Source: JANNMJ01 sp031397815
Lineage (GTDB): Bacteria > Bacteroidota > Bacteroidia > Cytophagales > Hymenobacteraceae
NCBI GenBank assembly: GCA_031397815.1
Contig: JANNMJ010000178.1
Location: 1-8,888 of the forward strand
Direction of reading: 5' to 3'
DNA length: 8,888 nt
Shown here: positions 1 to 4,993 of the stretch, one piece after another
How positions within the stretch are numbered: the first letter of the stretch is position 1
Layout: each line of letters opens with the position of its first letter
Program-made: the position numbers and the translations under genes
Notes under the pieces: model-generated
Told to the model about the DNA's origin: nothing
Database searches by the model: none
Seen by the model: the letters and a program-made list of their open reading frames with translations, nothing else

Positions 1-137
1 GACCGGGGTGTGCGTCTGTGACGCACCGGCGCGGAACGCGACGCACAACGGCGGTTTGGTCACCTCCAACAAGCCGCGCCAATCCTACGCGAATGGTTCG
101 CTGACGCGAACGCGCGTCACAGACGCGCCACCCGGTC
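1..137. repeat. REP-like pair of inverted hairpin repeats
   Basis: A 26-base arm at 1-26 is matched in inverted orientation at 112-137 with 22 of 26 identities, and 85 bases lie between the arms. Each arm is itself a small hairpin: gtgcgt/acgcac around ctgtg at 10-26, and gcgcgtc/gacgcgc around aca at 112-128. The shared core gcgtctgtgacgc occurs once in each orientation (12-24 and 114-126). Two head-to-head hairpins of this kind resemble a REP doublet (BIME-like) or a very small non-autonomous element. Another short hairpin, cgacc/ggtcg at 153-165, and a T run at 189-195 follow. I see no gene in positions 1-392; the open frames there are GC-driven and cross these repeats. The left arm starts at the first base of the window, so the element may extend further left. 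Confidence 0.5.
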
Positions 138-228
138 CGACACGCGTTAGCTCGACCTGCGGTCGACCCAAACGCGCGCCAGCAGGGGTTTTTTTAACCG
201 CATTTCCCAGCCACATTGCCCAACCGCG

Positions 229-277
229 TTCCCCACCCCGCCCCTTCGGGGCACCCCTCCCCCAAGGGGGCGGGGAA
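229..277. repeat. GC-rich multi-hairpin intergenic repeat
   Basis: An outer stem, ttcccc at 229-234 with ggggaa at 272-277, encloses two adjacent hairpins: gcccc/ggggc around ttc at 240-252, and ccccc/ggggg around aa at 259-270. Together they could fold as a three-way junction or cruciform. It lies downstream of the kup terminator and outside any supported gene. Compact C-run/G-run elements like this are often dispersed repeats in GC-rich genomes, but copy number cannot be judged from one window. Confidence 0.45.
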
Positions 278-325
278 TCTGGAGATACAGCGCATTATCC
301 CGCACGCAACAGATTTTCCAAAACC

Positions 326-362
326 AAGCGCCCCGTTCGAGCTTAGCTCGAACGGGGCGCTT
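326..362. terminator. Perfect 18-base inverted repeat, kup terminator, probably bidirectional
   Basis: The arm aagcgccccgttcgagct (326-343) is matched exactly in inverted orientation at 345-362, with one base between them; in RNA the innermost pairs open to form the loop. It begins about 30 bases beyond the kup stop codon. Read on the minus strand, the stem is followed by a T-rich stretch (ttggttttgg), which fits a rho-independent terminator for kup. On the plus strand it is followed by tttcaatt, so it may also stop transcription arriving from the left. Confidence 0.8.
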
Positions 363-392
363 TCAATTCAAAGAATCCTCACCAATTCCCCC

Positions 393-2396
393 TCAATAAA
401 CCCGCTTCAAATCGCCAATCTTGCGGGTCATCGTGAGCAGCAGCGGCACGCGCTCCACTTTCACTGACGCCGTATCGAGGCCGAAATACTTCGTTTCCGA
501 CGAGATGAACTGGCGGATGTAGAAGTACGCCTGCATGATGAAGCTCTGGAAGAACGGCAGCTCGTTCTCGTCGGAGAGGTAGCGCTCCATCACCACGAAC
601 CGGAAATCGCCGGTTACTTGCTGACGCGAGAGGGAATCGTAGCGCGAGGTGATATCGACCTCTTTGTTACGCACCAAATCCTCGATTACCCGGCGGAAAT
701 ACAGGTTGATGCGCTGCTCGACCCGGAAGCCGAGCCGGAAGCTGATGCGGTAAGCGTCGTTCGGCGCCAGCTCGGCCACTTTGTATTCCATCGTGTACGG
801 CTCGTCGGTGGTGTCGACGTGGACGAACCAGTAGACGTCGGCGCGTTTCGGGCGTTTTTGGAAGATGGAGTAGATGATTTTCGACTCAATCTGCGTCACG
901 TCATCGGCGCCGGTCATAAAGACCAGATGCGTGGAGTATTTCGCGACCGACTCGTCGTGGCTCAGCTCTTGGAGCTTGTCGATATAAGGCGCAATCGAGA
1001 CGAATTCCGTGACCGATTTCTTGATGTCGGCCGCTTTCAGCCACACGAACATCACCGCAACCAGCACCCCGCCAATCAGGAGCGACACCCAGCCGCCGTG
1101 GGGAAACTTATCGAGGTTGGCGACCAGAAACGCGCCTTCCACCACCAGATACTGCGCGAGAAAACCGCCGACAATGGCCCAGTCGAGGCTCTTGTGATGG
1201 ACTTTCTTGTAGAGCCAGTACGAGAGTAGAATCGTCGTCATCAGCATCGTGAGCGTGATGGCGAGGCCGTACGCCGCTTCCATCGCCCCCGACTCGCGGA
1301 AGTACAGCACCACCCCGATGCACCCCAGCAGCAGCAGCCGATTGATGCTCGGCACGTAGAGCTGCCCCTTCACGTTGGTGGGGTAGTGGAGCCGAACGCG
1401 CGGCCACATATTCAGCCGGATGGCTTCGGAAATCAGCGTAAACGAACCGGTGATGAGGGCTTGCGACGCGATGATGGTCGCCATCGTCGCGATGACGATC
1501 CCCGCCATCAGGAACCACGACGGCATCAGCGCATAAAACGGGTTGCCGTTCGGCAGCATCGAGAGTGTCTCGCCTTGGTGGGTCATCAGCCACGCGCCCT
1601 GTCCTAAGTAATTGAGCACGAGGCACGTCTTCACGAAGCCCCACGAGAGGCGGATGTTGCCTTTGCCGCAGTGGCCGAGGTCGGAATAAAGCGCTTCCGC
1701 GCCCGTCGTACACAGGAAAACGCCGCCGAGCAGCCAGAAGCCGCCGGGGTAATTCACGAGCAGGTCGTAGCCGTAATACGGGTTCAGGCACTTCAGAATC
1801 CCCGGATGATCCGAGATGTGCATCACCCCAAGCACCGCCAGCATCGAGAACCAAACGAGCATAATCGGCCCAAAGGCTTTGCCGACCACTTGCGTGCCGA
1901 GGCTCTGAAACAGGAAGAGCGCGACGAGAATCGCAATCACGATGTACATCACCGATTGCTGCGTCAGGGCCGGATACACCGTTTGCAGCCCTTCAATGGC
2001 CGACGAAACCGAAATCGGCGGCGTGATGATACCATCCGCCAGCAGCGCCGCCCCGCCGATAATGGCCGGGATGTACAGCCATTTGGCCTGCCGCCGCACC
2101 AGCGTGTAGAGCGAGAAAATGCCGCCCTCGCCGTTGTTGTCGGCTTGCAGCGTGGTGATGACGTATTTGATGGTCGTCTGGAACGTGAGGGTCCAGAGGA
2201 TGCACGAAATAGCGCCGTACACGAGCTGCTCCGTGATGGGAGCGGTGCCGATGATGGCTTTCAGTACGTACAGCGGCGAAGTGCCGATGTCGCCGTAAAT
2301 GATGCCCAGCGCAATCAGCAGCCCCCCCACCGAGAGGGGTTGGTGCCCGTGGGACGAAGGGGATTCAGCGGGCGAAAGAGTAACAGCAGTAGCCAC
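393..2396 (-). CDS. kup: Kup/HAK/KT-family low-affinity potassium uptake transporter
   Basis: The product (667 residues from the chosen start) is an inner-membrane potassium importer of the Kup family, expected to be proton-coupled. Family signatures are visible: ALGIIYGDIGTSPLY near residues 29-43, NNGEGGIFSLY near 87-97, ADGIITPPISVSSAIEG near 120-136 and TGAEALYSDLGHCG near 231-244. About a dozen hydrophobic segments run to residue 455, followed by a hydrophilic cytoplasmic tail of about 210 residues, the usual Kup architecture and a normal length. I start at GTG 2396. The same frame is open further upstream, but its first start there (2516) is TTG, the extra stretch is basic and unlike the family, and another upstream TTG (2430-2432) lies inside the probable -7 promoter box. 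The region before the GTG is T-rich with no Shine-Dalgarno site, which is normal in Bacteroidota. It is probably transcribed alone, with its own promoter and a terminator just past the stop. Function is secure; the exact start is moderately sure. Confidence 0.95.
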   Translation of the reverse strand: MATAVTLSPAESPSSHGHQPLSVGGLLIALGIIYGDIGTSPLYVLKAIIGTAPITEQLVYGAISCILWTLTFQTTIKYVITTLQADNNGEGGIFSLYTLVRRQAKWLYIPAIIGGAALLADGIITPPISVSSAIEGLQTVYPALTQQSVMYIVIAILVALFLFQSLGTQVVGKAFGPIMLVWFSMLAVLGVMHISDHPGILKCLNPYYGYDLLVNYPGGFWLLGGVFLCTTGAEALYSDLGHCGKGNIRLSWGFVKTCLVLNYLGQGAWLMTHQGETLSMLPNGNPFYALMPSWFLMAGIVIATMATIIASQALITGSFTLISEAIRLNMWPRVRLHYPTNVKGQLYVPSINRLLLLGCIGVVLYFRESGAMEAAYGLAITLTMLMTTILLSYWLYKKVHHKSLDWAIVGGFLAQYLVVEGAFLVANLDKFPHGGWVSLLIGGVLVAVMFVWLKAADIKKSVTEFVSIAPYIDKLQELSHDESVAKYSTHLVFMTGADDVTQIESKIIYSIFQKRPKRADVYWFVHVDTTDEPYTMEYKVAELAPNDAYRISFRLGFRVEQRINLYFRRVIEDLVRNKEVDITSRYDSLSRQQVTGDFRFVVMERYLSDENELPFFQSFIMQAYFYIRQFISSETKYFGLDTASVKVERVPLLLTMTRKIGDLKRVY

Positions 2397-2429
2397 GTCA
2401 GCAACTAAAAAAACGAACGGAAATGGGGT

Positions 2430-2463
2430 CAAATGTAGGGCGCCGCACTTTGCGGACTGCCAA
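2430..2463 (-). promoter_or_regulatory. Bacteroidota-type promoter for kup
   Basis: On the minus strand TACATTTG (2430-2437) fits the Bacteroidota -7 consensus TAnnTTTG exactly. A TTG at 2461-2463 could be the -33 element, though the 23-base spacer is at the long end of the usual range. Transcription would begin around 2424, giving a leader of under 30 bases to the GTG at 2396. The box therefore argues against any kup start further upstream. Confidence 0.5.
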
Positions 2464-2556
2464 CTACCCCCAACAGTGAACCGACAGCGAAACCGACGGC
2501 ATCTGCGGACTAGCAAACCAGCGGGTTAAGCTGAAAGCGAATAGGAGATCAAAAGA

Positions 2557-3108
2557 TCAAGGCAAAATGCCCGGCAGCAACGACGGCGGATACGGACTGG
2601 GCAGCGGCGGTGGCCCCAACCAGAAACTCGCGCCGCCCGTCGAGGAAGTGGTGCCGTGCGCGGCAGCGGCTTGAGAGGCGGCTTCCGCTTCGGCGGCCAG
2701 TCGGCGTAGCTCGGCTTGGGCGCGCAGGTAGTCGTTCACCTCATCCTCGAACCGCGCCAGCGCGGCATCGTCGGCGCCGTAGAGCCACGCGTGGCGCGGT
2801 TCGGCCTCATCGTCGAGGTGCACTGAAAGTTGCCACGCGCCGCGCAAGCCCCACGTCAGGAGGCCCACCCCGGCCAGCAGCCCGCCCCACGCCGGAACCG
2901 GATTGAGGGAGTTGCCGATGATGCCGATCAGCGCGTAACACGTAATCAGGCCGCCGAGCCAGTACCAGAGCGCAAACCGCACCCGCCGCACCACCACGTA
3001 CCGCAGCCGCGCAATGCCGAGGAGCCAGCCGTCGCCGGGCCGTGCCAGCGTGAGGCCAGCCGGTGAGAAGCGAAGCGAACCCCGACGTAAGCGAACTACG
3101 GATTCCAT
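2557..3108 (-). CDS. Hypothetical two-helix membrane protein
   Basis: I do not recognise this 183-residue protein. It starts with ATG. Residues 1-45 are basic and look beta-rich, followed by two hydrophobic segments (about 46-66 and 72-92) joined by a short Asn/Pro turn. A soluble stretch follows: strand-like QLSVHLDD, then an acidic and Ala-rich helix of about 30 residues (120-150) that could be coiled. The tail (165-183) is rich in Pro, Leu and Gly. Strand-helical hairpin-strand order with a helix after it recalls small membrane proteins carrying a split PH-like fold, but that is only a guess. The gene lies 105 bases downstream of the FKBP gene on the same strand. I find no TAnnTTTG box in the gap, so the two may be cotranscribed. 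A 160-base gap with its own promoter separates it from kup. Codon bias typical of GC-rich DNA supports real coding. Confidence 0.75.
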   Translation of the reverse strand: MESVVRLRRGSLRFSPAGLTLARPGDGWLLGIARLRYVVVRRVRFALWYWLGGLITCYALIGIIGNSLNPVPAWGGLLAGVGLLTWGLRGAWQLSVHLDDEAEPRHAWLYGADDAALARFEDEVNDYLRAQAELRRLAAEAEAASQAAAAHGTTSSTGGASFWLGPPPLPSPYPPSLLPGILP

Positions 3109-3153
3109 AGGGAGGAAGGAGAAACCGGCGGAAGAAGCGGAAACAGAAAGCAG

Positions 3154-3187
3154 GGGAGAAGCGACGCCAAACGCCCCGGCCTCTCCC
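3154..3187 (-). terminator. Possible weak terminator or attenuator after the FKBP gene
   Basis: On the minus strand gggagaggc (3187-3179) can pair with gcttctccc (3162-3154), 9 pairs with one G-U, around a 16-base loop. The stem is followed by ctgctttctgtttcc, which is pyrimidine-rich but lacks a clean T run. It lies in the gap between the FKBP stop and the next gene and could reduce read-through. This is weak evidence. Confidence 0.25.
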
Positions 3188-3213
3188 GCACTTTAGCGTA
3201 ACCCGACCAGCGA

Positions 3214-3834
3214 CTAATTGATTTTGAGCAGCTCAACGTCGAATACGAGCGTCGCATTCGGGCCGATATCGCCACCCGCCCCGCGTGGGCCGTACGCCAA
3301 GTCCGACGGGATATACAGGCGCCATTTGGCGCCGGTGCCCATCAGCTGCAAGGCTTCCGTCCAGCCCGCAATCACGCCGCCGACCGGGAACGACGCCGGT
3401 TCGTTGCGCTCATACGAAGAGTCGAACACGCTGCCGTCGAGCAGGGTGCCGTGGTAGTGGGTCGTGACGTTGTCGCGGCGCGTCGGCTTTGGGCCGGTGC
3501 CGGGGCGCAGCACTTCGTATTGCAACCCGCTCGGCAGGGTCGTGACTTCCGGACGAAGGCCGTTTTTAGTCAGAAAAGCCTTGCCTTCGCGGAGGTTATC
3601 GTCGCCAGCGGAAGCTGCTTTGGCTTCCTGCGCGGCTTGCAGCTCTTGCTGGAGCAGCGTCATCGCCGCGCGCGACTCTTCCGGCGAGAGCAGGCTCTCA
3701 TCGCCCGCCATCGCGGCTTTCAACCCCGCGACCAGCGCTTCCGGGTCGATAGTGAGGCCTTGGCGAGTGAAGTTGCCCGCCAAATCGCGGCCAATCAGGT
3801 ACGACGTGCGCCGTAGTTGCGTGTCGAGAGTCAT
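3214..3834 (-). CDS. fklB: FKBP-type peptidyl-prolyl cis-trans isomerase, FklB-like
   Basis: The product speeds cis-trans isomerisation of Xaa-Pro bonds and acts as a folding helper. From ATG 3834 it has 206 residues, matching the length I recall for E. coli FklB. Residues 5-90 form the helical FKBP N-terminal dimerisation domain (Tyr12, Gly15 and PEALVAGLKAAMAG are typical). Residues 98-206 form the FKBP catalytic domain. The residues equivalent to the FKBP12 pocket are all present: Tyr127, Phe137, Asp138, Phe149, Val154-Ile155, Trp158, Tyr181 and Phe198. No signal peptide or lipobox follows this start, so a cytoplasmic enzyme is likely. The frame runs upstream to 3984, but that stretch crosses the probable -7 box and looks non-coding. 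ATG 3834 leaves a leader of roughly 25 bases. The symbol rests on architecture and length, so orthology to fklB is inferred. Confidence 0.93.
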   Translation of the reverse strand: MTLDTQLRRTSYLIGRDLAGNFTRQGLTIDPEALVAGLKAAMAGDESLLSPEESRAAMTLLQQELQAAQEAKAASAGDDNLREGKAFLTKNGLRPEVTTLPSGLQYEVLRPGTGPKPTRRDNVTTHYHGTLLDGSVFDSSYERNEPASFPVGGVIAGWTEALQLMGTGAKWRLYIPSDLAYGPRGAGGDIGPNATLVFDVELLKIN

Positions 3835-3863
3835 ATTCAGTAACGGGCTTGTGTGTGTGGGGC

Positions 3864-3871
3864 CAAAGGTA
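3864..3871 (-). promoter_or_regulatory. Bacteroidota -7 box for the FKBP gene
   Basis: On the minus strand TACCTTTG fits TAnnTTTG. It lies 29 bases before the ATG at 3834, so the leader would be about 25 bases. I do not see a good TTG at the -33 spacing. It forms a divergent pair with the plus-strand promoter at 3943-3974. Confidence 0.5.
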
Positions 3872-3942
3872 CGGGCGGCGCAACGGGGCGGCTCGAATAC
3901 CCCCGGCACGCCCCAAACGCGGCATTTCACATTATTATGTGA

Positions 3943-3974
3943 TTGTAGACGGTTAGGAGGTGCCGGTACTTTTG
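3943..3974 (+). promoter_or_regulatory. Bacteroidota promoter (-33 TTG / -7 TACTTTTG) for the outer-membrane protein
   Basis: TTG at 3943-3945 and TACTTTTG at 3967-3974 are separated by 21 bases, which fits the TTG/TAnnTTTG promoter architecture of Bacteroidota. The expected leader to the ATG at 4040 is about 60 bases and AT-richer than its surroundings. This is the best-formed promoter in the window and supports the ATG at 4040 over the longer upstream open frame, which is antisense to the FKBP gene. Confidence 0.6.
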
Positions 3975-4039
3975 CAGTGGTCAATTTATATCAGCCTGAT
4001 AATGACCACTTTTTCATCAGCCCATCACTTCCTCTTGCC

Positions 4040-4858
4040 ATGCGCACGCTCTCCACTTCCCTGCTAACCCTATCGCTCCTCGGCCTGCTCACGACGGCAG
4101 TCTCGGCGCAGTCGACGGCCAAAAAGCCCGCTCCTAAGCCTACCACCACGACCAAACCGGCGGCTAAACCGGCCACCAAGCCAGCAGCCAAACCCGCCAC
4201 CGCGACGGCCAAGCCTGCGCCGGCGCCGGCGCCCGCCCCAGCACCAGCGCCCGCTCCGGCACCAGCGCCCACTGCTCGTACCTCTACTTCCAGCAGCGGC
4301 TTGGGAATGAGCGCTAACACCTCTTTTAAGAAGGGAAGTACCGCCGCTAACCTAGGTATTGGGCTGATTCACTTTGGGTCTTATTCAGGTCTGCTTTTTA
4401 CCGGTTCCGATTATTCGCGCACTCCGCTGATCAATTTATCGGTTGAACACGGAATCATCGATAACGTCGGTCCCGGCGTGATTTCAGTTGGCGGGATTGT
4501 CGGGTTTCGCCGGGCGAGCTATACGTATAAAGAATTTTTTGGCGAGGGGTATAAGTGGTCGGCGACCGACGTTTTCGTTGGCGTACGCGGAATCTATCAT
4601 TACCAATTATCGAGCAACCCGAAATTGGATACGTATGGTGGCCTTACCGTTGGAGTCCGGATTTCGAAGTATTCGTACAAGTGGGATGAAAGTTACCCTG
4701 ACTTTCTCCGTAGCTCTTCTGATTCTGACACTTACACGAATGCAATCTCCGGCCTTTTCGTGGGAGCCAGATACAATTTCGCTGAAAACATCGGTGTTTT
4801 CGGAGAATTCGGCTATGATATCGCGCTGCTCAAAGTCGGCTTGAGCGCCAAGTTTTAA
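4040..4858 (+). CDS. Outer-membrane beta-barrel protein with Lys/Pro/Ala spacer
   Basis: This 272-residue protein begins with a clear signal peptide (residues 1-24; hydrophobic core LLTLSLLGLL, likely cleavage after VSAQ). Residues 28-77 are a low-complexity spacer: Lys-Pro/Ala/Thr repeats, then nine Ala-Pro pairs (60-77). From about residue 85 to the end it is an outer-membrane beta-barrel of the OmpA-like/porin-family kind: alternating strands rich in Tyr, Gly and aromatic residues, for example VGGIVGFRRASYTY, TYGGLTVGVRISKYSY and SGLFVGARYNF, ending in the terminal Phe of KVGLSAKF. The spacer resembles a periplasm-spanning or peptidoglycan-contacting linker, but it precedes the barrel, so a location in the periplasm is an inference. 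Barrel DNA is about 49% GC, lower than the spacer and neighbouring genes. There is no Shine-Dalgarno site. The substrate, if it is a channel at all, is unknown; it may be purely structural. Confidence 0.85.
   Translation: MRTLSTSLLTLSLLGLLTTAVSAQSTAKKPAPKPTTTTKPAAKPATKPAAKPATATAKPAPAPAPAPAPAPAPAPAPTARTSTSSSGLGMSANTSFKKGSTAANLGIGLIHFGSYSGLLFTGSDYSRTPLINLSVEHGIIDNVGPGVISVGGIVGFRRASYTYKEFFGEGYKWSATDVFVGVRGIYHYQLSSNPKLDTYGGLTVGVRISKYSYKWDESYPDFLRSSSDSDTYTNAISGLFVGARYNFAENIGVFGEFGYDIALLKVGLSAKF
4121..4270 (+). repeat. Low-complexity Lys/Pro/Ala-coding repeat, ending in nine Ala-Pro codon pairs
   Basis: The stretch codes for KP, AAKP and ATKP units and then nine consecutive Ala-Pro pairs (4217-4270). 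The Ala-Pro codons are only partly varied (gcg/gcc/gct/gca with ccg/ccc/cca), leaving near-identical hexamers. Length change by slippage in steps of six bases would keep the reading frame. The opposite strand shows a matching Gly-Ala open frame, which is a shadow. Confidence 0.8.
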
Positions 4859-4898
4859 TTCGATATTACCACTCCTTACCCTACCCCGTCAAACAATG

Positions 4899-4935
4899 AA
4901 ACCCCGGCGTGCCATTGAGCCGCCGGGGTTTTTCT
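4899..4935. terminator. Strong rho-independent terminator between convergent genes
   Basis: aaaccccggcg (4899-4909) pairs perfectly with cgccggggttt (4921-4931) around an 11-base loop. On the plus strand a T-rich tail continues (tttttcttgttt), 40 bases after the barrel-protein stop. The flanking A-rich bases give a T-containing tail on the minus strand too, so it can also end transcription of the protease, whose stop lies about 60 bases away. Confidence 0.88.
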
Positions 4936-4993
4936 TGTTTATTGAGTTATTGATGCCATCTCTGAGACAGAGCTGACCACGCGTACCGACTCC

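Noticed and set aside
8..467. Two plus-strand open frames of 112 and 83 residues at the left edge
   Set aside because: They run through the hairpin repeats, the terminator palindrome and the antisense end of kup, have no recognisable motif or ribosome site, and are what GC-rich DNA gives by chance.
618..2408. Long open frames on both strands inside kup (for example 618-1229 +, 1108-1854 -, 1671-2408 +)
   Set aside because: They are shadows of the kup codon pattern. The kup frame has the family motifs along its whole length; the others are Arg/His/Pro-rich with none.
3464..4039. 192-residue N-terminal extension of the outer-membrane protein frame
   Set aside because: It is antisense to the FKBP gene and crosses the TTG/TACTTTTG promoter. 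A proper signal peptide begins at ATG 4040.
4121..4270. CRISPR-like or tandem DNA repeat
   Set aside because: The repetition is in the protein (KP and AP units) with codon variation. There are no spacers and no regular repeat unit.
3991..4320. Minus-strand 109-residue Gly-Ala repeat protein
   Set aside because: It is the reverse-strand reading of the Ala-Pro codon repeat, without promoter or family similarity.
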